A stretch of 48,112 nt of DNA from Burkholderia singularis (GCF_900176645.1 NZ_FXAN01000063.1:1-48112), one strand, 5' to 3'; numbered from the stretch's first letter, positions 1 through 13,524 are shown. Translations and numbers: made by a program. The notes: generated by a model not told the origin, from the sequence alone.

Positions 1-69
1 GCTGGCTGGGTTGTCGGCTGCCGAAGGCAGCGCGAAAGGCAGAAGAAGGTGAAGACGTTGGGCGCGCAT
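1..69 (-). CDS. 5' end of a divergent gene, possibly RpfE/phosphoglycerate-mutase-like (partial)
   Basis: Reading leftward from an ATG at 67-69, 23 codons stay open to the window edge. The peptide begins MRAQRLHLLLPFALPSAAD. A TACAAT -10-like box lies just upstream on the same strand (complement of 80-85). The HLLLPFA start resembles the first strand of the RpfE/cofactor-independent phosphoglycerate-mutase-like proteins often found near recJ in beta-proteobacteria. That resemblance is from memory and rests on few residues. The gene would be transcribed away from lolC, with about 240 bases between the two start codons. Confidence 0.42.
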   Translation of the reverse strand, partial: MRAQRLHLLLPFALPSAADNPAS

Positions 70-313
70 GATGGTGCGCATTGTAGGCCATAAGGGCAAC
101 GCGGCCGGCGCGATGGCAGCAGGCCGCGTCGCGAAGGGCGCGATTGGTAAAATTGCCGGACGGCGGGGCGCCCGATCCGACGCCCGCGGCGTGCGCAGCC
201 GCGTTTTCAGGGACGATTAAGCATTGTGTGGCACACTGCGCGCACATGTCGGTGACCGCCCGGTTCGCGCGCTGCGCGGGCCGCGACGCATCCAACCCGT
301 AGAAAGGACACGC

Positions 314-1567
314 TTGAAACTTCCGTATGAATGGCAGATCGGCTGGCGCTATACGCGCGCCGGCAAACGCACGACCGGCAACGGCTTCATCTCTTTCATC
401 GCACTCGCATCGATGCTCGGAATCGCGCTCGGCGTCGCGGCGCTCATCGTCGTGCTGTCGGTGATGAACGGTTTTCAGAAAGAGGTGCGCGACCGGATGC
501 TGTCGGTGCTCGCGCACGTCGAGATCTTCTCGCCGACGGGCTCGATGCCCGACTGGCATATGACCGCGAACGAAGCGCGGCTGAACAAGTCCGTGATCGG
601 CGCGGCGCCGTATGTCGAGGCGCAGGCGCTGCTCACGCGCCAGGATGCGGTGAGCGGGGTGATGCTGCGCGGCATCGATCCGTCGCTCGAGCCGCAGGTG
701 TCGGACGTTGCGAAGGACATGAAGGGCGGCTCGCTGTCGGCGCTCGCGCCGGGGCAGTTCGGCATCGTGCTCGGCAATGCGCTCGCCGGCAATCTGGGCG
801 TGTCGATCGGCGACAAGATCACGCTCGTCGCCCCGGAGGGGACGATCACGCCAGCCGGGATGATGCCGCGCCTGAAGCAATTCACCGTGGTGGGCGTGTT
901 CGAGTCCGGACACTACGAATACGACAGCTCGCTCGCGATGATCGACATCCAGGATGCGCAGGCGCTTTTCCGGCTGCCCGCGCCGACGGGCGTGCGGCTG
1001 CGCCTGGCTGACATGCAGAAGGCGCCGCAGGTCGCGCGGGAACTCGCGCATTCGCTTTCGGGCGAGCTGTATATTCGCGACTGGACCCAGCAGAACAAGA
1101 CCTGGTTTTCCGCGGTGCAGATCGAGAAACGGATGATGTTCATCATCCTGACGCTCATCATCGCGGTCGCGGCGTTCAATCTCGTGTCGTCGCTCGTGAT
1201 GACGGTGACCAATAAGCAGGCCGACATCGCGATTCTGCGCACGCTGGGCGCGCAGCCGTCGTCGATCATGAAGATCTTCGTCGTGCAGGGCGTGACGATC
1301 GGCTTTGTCGGCACGGCGTCCGGTGTCGCGCTCGGATGCCTGATCGCGTGGAGCATTCCTTGGCTCGTGCCGATGATCGAGCATCTGCTCGGCGTGCAGT
1401 TTCTGCCGCCGTCGGTGTATTTCATCAGCGAGCTGCCTTCGGAGTTGGTCGCGGGCGATGTGATCAAGATCGGTGCGATTGCGTTCGCACTGTCCGCGGT
1501 CGCGACGCTCTATCCGAGCTGGCGCGGCGCGAAGGTCCGCCCGGCGGAGGCGCTGCGCTATGAATGA
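314..1567 (+). CDS. lolC: LolC/LolE-type lipoprotein-releasing ABC transporter membrane subunit
   Basis: Inner-membrane subunit of the Lol transporter, which releases outer-membrane lipoproteins from the inner membrane to the carrier LolA, powered by LolD. The 417-residue protein has the family layout: one N-terminal membrane segment (about residues 25-48), a large periplasmic MacB-type domain, then three membrane segments near 274-297, 326-350 and 383-403 (FtsX fold). I chose the TTG at 314 because AGAAAGGA sits 5 bases upstream and the family start, [15 protein letters not shown], begins there; an in-frame TTG at 224 would add 30 unconvincing residues. The stop overlaps the lolD start by 8 bases, so the genes are co-translated. 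Only one membrane-subunit gene is seen here, whereas E. coli has lolC and lolE flanking lolD, so a homodimer (LolF-like) is possible. LolC versus LolE cannot be decided. Confidence 0.93.
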   Translation: MKLPYEWQIGWRYTRAGKRTTGNGFISFIALASMLGIALGVAALIVVLSVMNGFQKEVRDRMLSVLAHVEIFSPTGSMPDWHMTANEARLNKSVIGAAPYVEAQALLTRQDAVSGVMLRGIDPSLEPQVSDVAKDMKGGSLSALAPGQFGIVLGNALAGNLGVSIGDKITLVAPEGTITPAGMMPRLKQFTVVGVFESGHYEYDSSLAMIDIQDAQALFRLPAPTGVRLRLADMQKAPQVARELAHSLSGELYIRDWTQQNKTWFSAVQIEKRMMFIILTLIIAVAAFNLVSSLVMTVTNKQADIAILRTLGAQPSSIMKIFVVQGVTIGFVGTASGVALGCLIAWSIPWLVPMIEHLLGVQFLPPSVYFISELPSELVAGDVIKIGAIAFALSAVATLYPSWRGAKVRPAEALRYE

Positions 1568-2318
1568 TCAGCTTTTCGAACACGCAATGAATCGGCAACA
1601 GGAAACAGCGCGCGGCGGCGTCGCGCACGGTTATGTGCTCGAGGCGCACGGGATCACGAAATCGTTCGTGCAGGGCGGCCTCGACGTGCAGGTGTTGAAG
1701 AACGCCGAGGTATCGGTGCGGCGCGGCGAGAAGCTCGCGATCATCGGCGCGTCGGGCTCCGGCAAGAGCACGCTGTTGCATGTGCTGGGCGGTCTCGACG
1801 AGCCGAGCGCGGGGCAGGTGTCGCTGCTCGGCAAGCCGTTCACGCAGCTCGCCGAGCGCGAGCGCAACGATCTGCGCAACCGCTCGCTCGGTTTCGTCTA
1901 TCAGTTTCATCATTTGCTGCCCGAATTCAGCGCGCTCGACAATGTCGCGATGCCGCTGAGGATTCGCCGGATGCCGATTGAGCAAGCGCGGCGCGAGGCC
2001 CGCGAGATGCTCGACCAGGTCGGGCTTGCCGCGCGCGCGAAGCACCGGCCGGGCGAGCTGTCGGGCGGCGAGCGGCAGCGCGTGGCGATCGCGCGCGCGC
2101 TCGTCACGAAACCCGCGTGCGTGCTCGCCGACGAGCCGACCGGCAATCTCGACGGCGCGACCGCCGATCACGTGTTCAATCTGATGCTCGATTTGTCGAA
2201 AACGCTCGACACGAGTTTTGTGATCGTCACGCACGACATCGAACTGGCCGCGCGCTGTGACCGCATCCTGAGGTTGCGCGATGGCGTGCTGCACGAGGAA
2301 CCCGCCGTGACGGCGTAA
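1560..2318 (+). CDS. lolD: LolD lipoprotein-releasing ABC transporter ATPase
   Basis: Cytoplasmic ATPase of the Lol lipoprotein exporter, partner of the membrane protein encoded just upstream. The 252 residues carry a complete ABC cassette: Walker [10 protein letters not shown] (63-71), Q-loop Q115, signature LSGGERQ (about 167-173), Walker B CVLADEP (about 187-193) and the switch histidine in VTHD (H225). The ATG at 1560 overlaps the lolC stop by 8 bases and has GGAGG about 10 bases upstream. A second ATG at 1587 would give a shorter version starting MNRQQET, which cannot be excluded. After the stop, 277 bases without a convincing gene precede tatD. Confidence 0.95.
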   Translation: MNDQLFEHAMNRQQETARGGVAHGYVLEAHGITKSFVQGGLDVQVLKNAEVSVRRGEKLAIIGASGSGKSTLLHVLGGLDEPSAGQVSLLGKPFTQLAERERNDLRNRSLGFVYQFHHLLPEFSALDNVAMPLRIRRMPIEQARREAREMLDQVGLAARAKHRPGELSGGERQRVAIARALVTKPACVLADEPTGNLDGATADHVFNLMLDLSKTLDTSFVIVTHDIELAARCDRILRLRDGVLHEEPAVTA

Positions 2319-2595
2319 TATTGAACGGGCGGTTGTCCGGTTTCGCGCGAGGTTGGGGTGCCGGTTTGGGTTTCTATGCGGCTCGCGGTGAACGGGCGCG
2401 GCGCGCAGGGAGCCCTCGCATGCGGCGGCTGTCGCGCGAAGTCCGCGCGGGCGGTTCACCGGCGGTTCAAATGGGCCGCGACTGCGCTCGGCGCGGCGAA
2501 CGGATACGGGCTCAGGGCCGCTCGCGCTTTCGCCGGCCGCCGCTTTTCGGAACGGCGGCTGGCGCTTTACGGCCGGCTTGGCGAATCAAACTGAT

Positions 2596-3384
2596 ATGTG
2601 GATCGATACGCACTGCCATCTCGATGCTGCCGAATTCGACGACGATCGCGCGCGCGTCGCCGATGCGGCACGCGAGGCGGGCGTGTCGCGGATCGTGATT
2701 CCGGGCGTGGCCCGCGACAACTTCACGGCGGTGCGCGAGCTTGCGCACGCGACGGCGGGCGGCGCGTACGCGCTCGGCATTCATCCGATGTACACGCCGC
2801 ACGCGCACGACGCCGATCTCGAGCGGCTGTGGATGGAAGTCGAGGCGAGCCTCGACGATCCGCGCTTCGTCGGCATCGGCGAGATCGGTCTCGATTACTT
2901 CGTGCCGGGGCTCGATGCGAATCGGCAGGCATTTTTCTACGAAGCCCAGTTGCGGCTCGCGCGCGATTTCGATTTGCCCGTGCTCTGTCACGTGCGCAAA
3001 TCGCAGGATCGCGTGCTGGCCGGGTTGCGGCGTTTCGGCGTGCGCCGCGGGATCGCGCATGCGTTCAACGGCAGTTTCCAGCAGGCAAACGCCTACCTCG
3101 CGCAGGGGCTCAAGCTCGGCTTCGGCGGCAACGTGACGTTCGGCCGCGCATTGCAGATCCGGCGGCTCGCGGCGCAACTGCCGATCGATGCGCTTGTCGT
3201 CGAGACCGACGCGCCCGACATCCCGCCCGAATGGCGTTACAGGGCGCGCAACACGCCCGACCAGGTGCCACCGATCGGTGCCGCAATCGCCGCGCTGCGC
3301 GGCATCGATCCGGCGCAGCTTGCGCTATCCACTTCGGCTAACGCGCTTGCCGCGCTGCCCCGTCTGGCGCTCGCCGCCGCATAA
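2596..3384 (+). CDS. tatD: TatD-family metal-dependent hydrolase (DNase)
   Basis: Member of the TatD amidohydrolase-like TIM-barrel family, reported as metal-dependent 3'-5' exonucleases on DNA and RNA; despite the name it is not part of the Tat translocon. The 262 residues begin MWIDTHCHLDAAEFD, with the DTHCH metal-binding motif at residues 4-8. GEIGLDYF (about residues 95-102), LCHVRKS (about 131-137), AHAFNGS and VETDAP follow in family order. The ATG at 2596 matches the usual family start; an in-frame TTG at 2578 would add six residues. It is followed after 54 bases by comEC. The substrate in this organism is inferred from the family only. Confidence 0.92.
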   Translation: MWIDTHCHLDAAEFDDDRARVADAAREAGVSRIVIPGVARDNFTAVRELAHATAGGAYALGIHPMYTPHAHDADLERLWMEVEASLDDPRFVGIGEIGLDYFVPGLDANRQAFFYEAQLRLARDFDLPVLCHVRKSQDRVLAGLRRFGVRRGIAHAFNGSFQQANAYLAQGLKLGFGGNVTFGRALQIRRLAAQLPIDALVVETDAPDIPPEWRYRARNTPDQVPPIGAAIAALRGIDPAQLALSTSANALAALPRLALAAA

Positions 3385-3438
3385 TCGATTCGTGATGCGG
3401 ATGCGCCGCGCGGGCGGCGCACGGGACGCGGAGGCGCG

Positions 3439-6018
3439 ATGCGGGCGATGGTCGGCGCGTTCGCGCTCGGCGTCGTCGCGCTGCAACAGCAGGCGGCGTT
3501 GCCGGGCGCGGCGGCATGGGCGGGCGGCGTGCTCGCATTCGGGGTGTGCGTGTGGCTCGCGGCCGTCGCGTATCGCGGCTGCCGAGAGGGGCCGCCGCGC
3601 AGGCGCCGGGCCGGCTTGTGCGCGTGCTGTTGCGCGGCGGCGCTTGCCGGCTTCGGCTATGCGGCGGCACGCGCGCAATGGCGCTTGAGCGATACGTTGC
3701 CCGAGCGGTGGGAGGGGCGCGATATCGTCGTGACGGGAGCGGTGCGCGGCTTGCCGTCACGCGATGCGAAGGGAGTGCGCTTTCTGTTCGACGTCGATGC
3801 AAACGATGCGGGCATCGCGCGCTTTCCGGCGACGCTGTCGCTCGGATGGTATGCGCTGGGCCGCGACGCGGCCGCGTCGCCCCGGCTCGTGCCGGGCGAT
3901 CGATGGCGGTTGCGCGTGCGTTTGAAACGGCCCCACGGCAACGCGAACTTTGGTGTGCGCGACGCCGAGGCGAGCTGGCTCGCGCATGGCATTCGCGCGC
4001 TCGGATACGTGTCGGCGCCGCGTGATGCGCGGCGGCTCGCAAGCGGGGCGTCCGGCGCTGGCTACGCAATCGATCGGATCCGCGCGCGCTTGCGCGAGCG
4101 CATCGATAGTGCGCTCGGCGCCGCACCGCATCGCGGCATCGTCGCGGCGCTCGCGATCGGCGCGCAGGACGGCATTGGCGACGGTGACTGGCGCACGCTG
4201 CGCGAGACTGGCACGAGTCATTTGGTCGCTATTTCCGGGCTGCATGTCGGGATGGTGGGCAGTTTGTGCGGATGGCTCGCAGGCTGGTTCTGGCGGCGCT
4301 CGTGCTATGTCGGGCGCGCGTGGCCGCTTGTCGCGCCGGCGCAGAAAGTTGCCGCGCTCGGTGCGCTCGTCGGCAGCGCCGGCTATGCGGCGCTGGCGGG
4401 CTTCAACGTGCCGGCGCAGCGCGCGTGGTGGATGCTCGCCGCGGCGAGCGTCGCGTATCTGAGCGGGCGGTCGCTGCCGGCGTCGTCGGTGCTCGCGGCG
4501 GCGCTCGCTTGCGTGCTGCTCGTCGATCCGTGGGCAGTGACATCGCCGGGATTTGGATTGTCGTTCGGTGCAGTCGCGGCGATTTTGTTCGCGTCGGCCG
4601 GCCATGGCGCGGCAGCGCGCGAAGCGGCAGACGCTGCCCGGCCGGGTTTGGCCGATGCGACAGACGCAGGCCCAACCGCTGACGGTGTGCCGTCGCATCA
4701 GGTCCAGGTGCGAGGCGCGATCGTGCGCACCGCGCGGCGTGCGATGCGGCGTCTGCAAGAGGCGTCGCGCACGCAATATGCGGTGACGGTCGCGCTCGCG
4801 CCGCTCACCGTTTTATGGTTCGCGCAGATTCCGCTTGCCGGGCCGCTTGCCAACGCGTTCGCGATTCCGTGGGTCGCCTCGCTCGTCACGCCGCTCGTGC
4901 TCACCGGCGTCGTGCTGCCCGCGCCGTTCGATGCCACGGTGTTGACGCTCGCGCATGCGCTCGTCGGTGTGCTGATGCGGTTGCTCGAAGCGATCGCCGC
5001 GGCTGGGCGCACGGTCTGGTTCTTGCCGCTGCCGGACGGCTTCGCGCTTGCGGCGGCGGTCTGCGGCATCGTCTGGGCGCTCGCGCCGCGCGGCTGGCCG
5101 CTGCGGCATGCCGCGACGCTCACGTGGCTGCCGCTCGTCGCGCCGGGGCCGCACGCGCCCGCCGATGGCGCATTCCGGTTGACGGCGTTGGATGTCGGGC
5201 AGGGGTCCGCGATCGTGATCGAAACCGCGCGGCATACGCTGCTGTTCGACGCCGGGCCGGGGCCCGAGGCGTCGAACGCGGGTGAGCGGGTCGTCGTGCC
5301 GTTTTTGCGCGCGCACGGCGTGCGCGTGCTCGACGCGCTCGTGGTCAGCCACGCGGATGCCGATCACGCGGGCGGCGCGCCCGCGATACTTTCGGCGCTC
5401 GCGGTTCGGCAACTCGTGGGCGGCCTGCCGCCGTCGAATCCGCTATGGCGCGCCGCGCACGACGCCGGTGTGACCGACGCGCTGCCTTGCGCGGCCGGGC
5501 AGCGCTGGCGCTGGGACGGCGTCGATTTCGCGATGCTTTGGCCTGCCGGCGGCCCGCGCGCGCGCGGGTCGACGAACGCGCAGTCATGTGTGTTGCGCAT
5601 CACGGCGCGCGGGCCGGCGGTTGCGCCGATGGCGCGCGGCGCAACCGAGCCGCCGCCCGAGCGTTCCGCGCTGCTGACGGGCGACATCGACGCACGCTCC
5701 GAGCGCACGCTCGTCGCAGGTTCGCGCGCGGCGCTCGCCGCGCATGTGCTCGTCGTTGCGCATCACGGCAGCCGTACATCGTCGACCGAACCTTTCCTCG
5801 ACTCAGTCGAGCCGCGTGTTGCGGTATTTCAGGTAGGCTATCGGAGCCGTTTCGGACATCCTCATCCGAGCGTCTGGGCGCGCTACGCCGGGCGCGGTAT
5901 CGAGCTGCCGCGCACCGATTGGGATGGCGCGGTGCGCATCGACGTCACGGCAAGCGGCGAGCCGATCGTGCCGGTACGATACCGCGACGTGCATCGGCGC
6001 TATTGGATGGACCGGTGA
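3439..6018 (+). CDS. comEC: ComEC/Rec2 DNA-uptake channel protein
   Basis: Predicted inner-membrane channel that carries single-stranded DNA into the cytoplasm during natural transformation. The 859 residues show the three-part family layout: an N-terminal soluble/OB region between membrane helices (to about 230), a central polytopic competence domain (about 240-560, starting around ETGTSHLVAISGLHVGM), and a C-terminal metallo-beta-lactamase domain. The MBL domain has DVGQGSAIVI near 584, the metal motif HADADHAGG near 638 and AHHGS near 773, so the metal site looks intact. The ATG at 3439 has GGAGG four bases upstream; a second ATG lies at 3448. No other competence gene is nearby, so competence of the strain is not shown by this gene alone. 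Confidence 0.95.
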   Translation: MRAMVGAFALGVVALQQQAALPGAAAWAGGVLAFGVCVWLAAVAYRGCREGPPRRRRAGLCACCCAAALAGFGYAAARAQWRLSDTLPERWEGRDIVVTGAVRGLPSRDAKGVRFLFDVDANDAGIARFPATLSLGWYALGRDAAASPRLVPGDRWRLRVRLKRPHGNANFGVRDAEASWLAHGIRALGYVSAPRDARRLASGASGAGYAIDRIRARLRERIDSALGAAPHRGIVAALAIGAQDGIGDGDWRTLRETGTSHLVAISGLHVGMVGSLCGWLAGWFWRRSCYVGRAWPLVAPAQKVAALGALVGSAGYAALAGFNVPAQRAWWMLAAASVAYLSGRSLPASSVLAAALACVLLVDPWAVTSPGFGLSFGAVAAILFASAGHGAAAREAADAARPGLADATDAGPTADGVPSHQVQVRGAIVRTARRAMRRLQEASRTQYAVTVALAPLTVLWFAQIPLAGPLANAFAIPWVASLVTPLVLTGVVLPAPFDATVLTLAHALVGVLMRLLEAIAAAGRTVWFLPLPDGFALAAAVCGIVWALAPRGWPLRHAATLTWLPLVAPGPHAPADGAFRLTALDVGQGSAIVIETARHTLLFDAGPGPEASNAGERVVVPFLRAHGVRVLDALVVSHADADHAGGAPAILSALAVRQLVGGLPPSNPLWRAAHDAGVTDALPCAAGQRWRWDGVDFAMLWPAGGPRARGSTNAQSCVLRITARGPAVAPMARGATEPPPERSALLTGDIDARSERTLVAGSRAALAAHVLVVAHHGSRTSSTEPFLDSVEPRVAVFQVGYRSRFGHPHPSVWARYAGRGIELPRTDWDGAVRIDVTASGEPIVPVRYRDVHRRYWMDR

Positions 6019-6062
6019 GGCAATCGGAAGCAATCTCGAGAACAGCAAGGGACAACGGCGCT

Positions 6063-6893
6063 TTGAAGGACATCATCCATTTCTCGCACGCAAACGGCTT
6101 TCCGGCGTCCACTTACCGGACGATCTTCGCCGAGCTGGCGGACGAATACGAGTTGCGCTATATCGAGCGGATCGGCCACGACAAGCGCTTCCCGGTCACG
6201 CGGGACTGGGCGCACCTCGTCGAGCAATTGCTCGACGATATCGGTCGCATGTACGAGCGGCCCGTATGGCTGGTTGGCCACTCGCTCGGCGGCTATCTGT
6301 CGTTGATGGCGGCGCTCAAGCGTCCTCAATGGGTGCGGGGCGTCGTGATGATCGATTCGCCCGTGATCGCCGGCTGGCGCAGCAGCGCGTGGCGCGTGAG
6401 CCAATGGGCGGGACTCGACGAGCGTTTGTCGCCCGCCGCCGCGACGCGCAACCGCCGCACCCGTTGGGCGAGCCGCGACGAAGTCTGGCGCCATTTCCGT
6501 CAGAAGCCTGCATTTGCCCGCTGGGACGAACGAATGTTGTCCGATTACGTCGACTACGGCATTCCGCAGACAAGTCCCGCAGGCGAGCGCTTGCTCGCGT
6601 TCGACCGTCAGATCGAGTACATGATTTACCGGACGGTGCCGCACACGCTCGGTCGGCGTCTGTCGCGCGGCGCGCCGGTGCCGGTCGGTTTTCTCGCCGG
6701 CACACGCTCGCGCGAGATTCGCCAGGTCGGGCTCGACGCGACGCGCCGCACGGTGCGAGGGCGGATCGAATGGATCGAGGGCAGCCATCTTTTCCCGATG
6801 GAGCGGCCGATCGAGACCGCGCGGGCGCTGCAGCGCATGCTCAACACGCTGCGTGTGGACGGCGGCGCGGCCGCGGCGCGCGGCTCGGAATGA
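6063..6893 (+). CDS. alpha/beta-fold hydrolase
   Basis: A 276-residue alpha/beta hydrolase of unknown substrate. Visible are the N-terminal HFSHANGFPA oxyanion-type segment, the nucleophile elbow GHSLGG (serine near residue 73) and a late EGSHLFPME segment holding the probable catalytic histidine. I chose the TTG at 6063 (MKDIIHFSHANG) because related proteins start at this point and AAGGGA lies about 12 bases upstream. A GTG at 6015, overlapping the comEC stop as GTGA, would give a 292-residue form. No signal peptide is seen, so the protein is likely cytoplasmic. It follows comEC closely and may share its transcript; no functional link is evident. Confidence 0.85.
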   Translation: MKDIIHFSHANGFPASTYRTIFAELADEYELRYIERIGHDKRFPVTRDWAHLVEQLLDDIGRMYERPVWLVGHSLGGYLSLMAALKRPQWVRGVVMIDSPVIAGWRSSAWRVSQWAGLDERLSPAAATRNRRTRWASRDEVWRHFRQKPAFARWDERMLSDYVDYGIPQTSPAGERLLAFDRQIEYMIYRTVPHTLGRRLSRGAPVPVGFLAGTRSREIRQVGLDATRRTVRGRIEWIEGSHLFPMERPIETARALQRMLNTLRVDGGAAAARGSE

Positions 6894-7023
6894 CGCGTGG
6901 GGCGGCAACGGTCGGGTGACGACACTGCCCGGCCCCGGCCGGGTAGCGCGAGCGCGGCGCAGGTCGCGGCGCGCGCGCGTCGGAGGCGGCGGGGCGGCAA
7001 GGTTTTCGGGCGTCGATTGCTGA

Positions 7024-9587
<2,564 letters not shown>

Positions 9588-9658
9588 TGAACTCGGCAGC
9601 CGTCGCGCGCGTCAGTAACGCAAGCAGTTCTCGCGCGGGCGGCAGCCGCCGTCGCTGA

Positions 9659-10975
<1,317 letters not shown>

Positions 10976-11004
10976 CGCGTTACTATCGGTCTTGATTCTG
11001 TCGA

Positions 11005-11033
11005 CGCCGCTTCGCGTTCCCCGTGAAGCGGCG
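11005..11033 (+). terminator. hairpin after eno
   Basis: CGCCGCTTC (11005-11013) pairs perfectly with GAAGCGGCG (11025-11033) across an 11-base loop, followed by CTTCTTA rather than a clean T-run. It lies in the short eno-ftsB gap, so it may attenuate rather than end transcription. Confidence 0.5.
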
Positions 11034-11056
11034 CTTCTTATATCTGCGGCTTATTC

Positions 11057-11503
11057 ATGCGGCTTGTTACCGTCGTTCTGATCGCCTTGTTGGCATTGAT
11101 TCAGTACCCCTTATGGTGGGGGCATGGCGGCTGGCTGCGGGTTCACGAATTGCGTCAGCAGTTGAGCAATCAATTGCAGAAGAACGCCGACGACAAGCTG
11201 CGCAACGAGCGCATCGCGGGCGAGGTGCAGGACTTGCAAAACGGCACCGCGGCGATCGAGGAACGCGCGCGCTACGAAATGGGAATGGTGAAGGACGGCG
11301 AGGTGTTTGTGCAGTTCGTATCGCCGAATTCGCCGATGCCCTCGGTGTCGGGCACTGCGCAGTCATCGACGGCGACGCGCGGCGACGTATCGGCCGCGCC
11401 GGTGCGCGTCGTGCCGAATCCCGAGTCGCGCGCGAAGCCGGAAAAGCGGCGCGGCACGGACAAAACGGCCACACACAAGCCCCCGGCGCGTCACGACGGC
11501 TGA
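11057..11503 (+). CDS. ftsB: cell division protein FtsB (septum-formation initiator family)
   Basis: Bitopic inner-membrane protein of the FtsQLB divisome complex. The 148 residues show a short N-terminal cytoplasmic end, one membrane helix (about residues 2-20, [19 protein letters not shown]), then a periplasmic coiled coil (about 25-75) with leucine/glutamine heptads and the family segment [18 protein letters not shown]. The tail after about residue 95 is Ser/Pro/Lys-rich and poorly ordered, making it longer than E. coli FtsB (103 residues). Position after eno is the conserved location of ftsB in beta- and gamma-proteobacteria. A bidirectional terminator follows. Confidence 0.92.
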   Translation: MRLVTVVLIALLALIQYPLWWGHGGWLRVHELRQQLSNQLQKNADDKLRNERIAGEVQDLQNGTAAIEERARYEMGMVKDGEVFVQFVSPNSPMPSVSGTAQSSTATRGDVSAAPVRVVPNPESRAKPEKRRGTDKTATHKPPARHDG

Positions 11504-11527
11504 CGTCATTGCACGCGATTCGATATA

Positions 11528-11565
11528 AAAAGCGCAGTCTGAACGTTCGGGCTGCGCTTTTCTTT
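11528..11565. terminator. bidirectional terminator between ftsB and the convergent lipoprotein gene
   Basis: AAAAGCGCAG (11528-11537) pairs with CTGCGCTTTT (11552-11561). A T-rich tail follows on the plus strand and an A-run precedes the stem, which gives a T-run on the minus strand. It fits ending both ftsB and the minus-strand gene at 11613-11960. Confidence 0.85.
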
Positions 11566-11612
11566 CTTCCTGGTGATGAATTGGCTGTCAGTGGCCGGAC
11601 GCCGATCTTCGC

Positions 11613-11960
11613 TTACCACCACCAGCCCGGATAGCCGTAGCTCAGGCCCGTGCCCCAGCCGCGTCCCCAGCCGCCGTAATATCCGCCGTAATAAGTGACG
11701 GGCGGCGCGTAATATGACATCGCGCGCGCCGCTTCTTCAGCCGCGATGGCCGCGTTTTGTTCCCGCATCACCTGCTTGTCGATCTCGTCGTAGCGCTTGC
11801 GCTCCTCCGGTGTGAGCGTGGCAGGGGTACTGGTCCGCTCGGGCAGGCGGCTCAAGACGGTCGTCGACGGTGGCGCAACGCAGGCCGTGAGCGATGCGGC
11901 GGCGAGCAATGTCGCAAGCGGCGCGGCGAGCGGTGCGGCTCGAACAATGATCGGTTTCAT
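11613..11960 (-). CDS. small Gly/Tyr/Trp-rich lipoprotein, function unknown
   Basis: A 115-residue predicted lipoprotein. The N-terminus MKPIIVRAAPLAAP and a hydrophobic stretch lead to the lipobox LTAC (Cys27). The mature part has a short charged coil (EERKRYDEIDKQVMREQ) and a C-terminus rich in glycine, tyrosine and tryptophan (VTYYGGYYGGWGRGWG...GYPGWWW). The ATG at 11960 has GGAGG eight bases upstream; an ATG five codons earlier is less well placed. The family is not one I can name. The residue after Cys27 is Val rather than Asp, so outer-membrane sorting is expected, but E. coli sorting rules may not hold here. Confidence 0.8.
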   Translation of the reverse strand: MKPIIVRAAPLAAPLATLLAAASLTACVAPPSTTVLSRLPERTSTPATLTPEERKRYDEIDKQVMREQNAAIAAEEAARAMSYYAPPVTYYGGYYGGWGRGWGTGLSYGYPGWWW

Positions 11961-12007
11961 GAGGCTTGCCTCCATGCTGACTCGTAACTTGAGCCGACGC
12001 GCGCGGG

Positions 12008-12958
12008 TCAATGCCGTTGCGCGGCGGCGGGTGTAACGCCCGCGCCGAGTTCGGGCGACGTGAATAATTGCGCGACGTCGACCGGATCGAATTCGTAACG
12101 CTGATTGCAGAATTCGCAGTGGATCTCGACGTGACCGCGCTCCTCGATCACGCTGTCGATCTCGGTGCGCCCGAGCATCCGCAGCATCGCGCCGACCTTT
12201 TCGCGCGAGCACGTGCATTGAAAGCGCGTCGCGGCCGGTTCGAAATGCTGAACATGCTCCTGCCAGAACAGACGGCGAAACACGGTCTCGGGTTCCACTT
12301 CGAGCAGTTCCTGTGTCGACAGCGTGCCGCCGAGCGTGCAGACACGTTCCCATGTATCCGTGTCGGTTTGCTCCGCGCGCGGCACGATGCCGCCGTCGCC
12401 CGGCAGTTTCTGCAGCAGCACGCCGACCGCGCGCTCATGATTCGCCGCGAGCCACAGGCGGGTGTCGAGCTGCTCGGAGTGGTGCATGTAGTGCTCGAGC
12501 ACGTCGGCGACCGACGCGAGCGGGCCGTCGTCACCGTTGAGCGGCACGATGCCCTGATAGGGCTGCTGACCGGGGCGCTTGTCGGCTGGATCGAGCGTGA
12601 TCACGCAACGTCCGTGGCCGCTCGCGTTGATCAGGTCGGCGAACGACGCGCCGTCCCAGTCGGATTCGCCCGGCTCGCCCGACAGCTTCGCGGTCGCACG
12701 CATCGCGAGATCGGAGCTGCATTGGACGACGAGCATCTTCACCGGTCCGTCCCCGAAAATCTGCATGACGAGCGTGCCGTCGAACTTCAGGTTCGCCGAC
12801 AACAGCGCGCATGCCGCCATCATCTCGCCGAGCACGGTGCGCACGGGAGCGGGATAGTCGCGGCGCGTGAGCACCTCGCGCCACGTATTGCGCAGCGAAA
12901 CGATTTCGCCGCGCACCGGGGCCGTGTTGAACATGAATTTCTGTAACTGGTCGCTCAC
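12008..12958 (-). CDS. hslO: Hsp33 redox-regulated chaperone
   Basis: Cytosolic holdase activated by oxidative unfolding. The 316 residues end with the zinc-binding redox switch CxC...CxxC: C248 and C250 (QCTCS), then C281 and C284 (HCEFC). The N-terminal domain starts SDQLQKFMFNTAPVRGEIV. I prefer the GTG at 12958 because AGGAAAAA lies directly upstream and the family normally starts here; a TTG at 12973 would add five residues (MSRKK) and overlap that binding site. It lies 41 bases after the gamma-carbonic anhydrase gene on the same strand and is probably co-transcribed with it. Confidence 0.95.
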   Translation of the reverse strand: MSDQLQKFMFNTAPVRGEIVSLRNTWREVLTRRDYPAPVRTVLGEMMAACALLSANLKFDGTLVMQIFGDGPVKMLVVQCSSDLAMRATAKLSGEPGESDWDGASFADLINASGHGRCVITLDPADKRPGQQPYQGIVPLNGDDGPLASVADVLEHYMHHSEQLDTRLWLAANHERAVGVLLQKLPGDGGIVPRAEQTDTDTWERVCTLGGTLSTQELLEVEPETVFRRLFWQEHVQHFEPAATRFQCTCSREKVGAMLRMLGRTEIDSVIEERGHVEIHCEFCNQRYEFDPVDVAQLFTSPELGAGVTPAAAQRH

Positions 12959-12999
12959 TTTTTTCCTCGACAAACAAACGGCTCATGCGGACCGGCCGG

Positions 13000-13524
13000 T
13001 CAGCCGATCCGCACGAGCTGCTCCTTGAAATACGCGCGCCGCATCGCGTAGGCTTGCGTGTTCATATGCATCCGGGCGATGTCTTCGTCGGACAGCGTGC
13101 GCATGGCCCGCGCCGGCGCCCCGAGAATCAGCGAATTGTCGGGAAACGTCTTGCCTTCGGTCACCACCGCGCCTGCGCCAACCAGACAGTTGCGGCCGAT
13201 TACCGCCCCATTCAAGATCACCGCCTGGATGCCGATCAGCGAACCTTCTCCGATCGTGCAGCCATGCAGCATTGCTTGATGCCCGATCGTCACGTTCGGT
13301 GCGATCACGAGCGGGCAGCCGGGGTCGGTGTGCAGCACCGCGCCTTCCTGCACGTTGCTGCCTGCACCGACCGTGATCGGCTCGTTGTCGCCGCGGATCG
13401 TCACGCCGAACCAGATGCTCGCGTTTTCTTCGAGCACGACCTTGCCGACGATTGTCGCGTTGTCGGCGACGAACACGCTTTCGTGAATGGACGGCGCGTG
13501 ATCGCCGAGCTTGTAGATGGCCAT
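13000..13524 (-). CDS. gamma-class carbonic anhydrase-like protein (left-handed beta-helix)
   Basis: A 174-residue protein of the gamma-carbonic anhydrase/YrdA family. It is built from hexapeptide repeats (NATIVGKVVLEENASIWFG and following) that fold into a left-handed beta-helix, and the three zinc histidines are present: H65 (VLHTDPG), H82 and H87 (GHQAMLHGC). The start ATG has GGAGAC just upstream. Family members may be active carbonic anhydrases or metal-binding proteins of unclear role; the sequence does not decide. It heads a minus-strand pair with hslO and is divergent from the DUF455 gene. Confidence 0.9.
   Translation of the reverse strand: MAIYKLGDHAPSIHESVFVADNATIVGKVVLEENASIWFGVTIRGDNEPITVGAGSNVQEGAVLHTDPGCPLVIAPNVTIGHQAMLHGCTIGEGSLIGIQAVILNGAVIGRNCLVGAGAVVTEGKTFPDNSLILGAPARAMRTLSDEDIARMHMNTQAYAMRRAYFKEQLVRIG

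Noticed and set aside
2321..2595. Small frames in the lolD-tatD gap
   Set aside because: Overlapping Arg/Gly-rich frames in several phases with no motif or ribosome-binding site.
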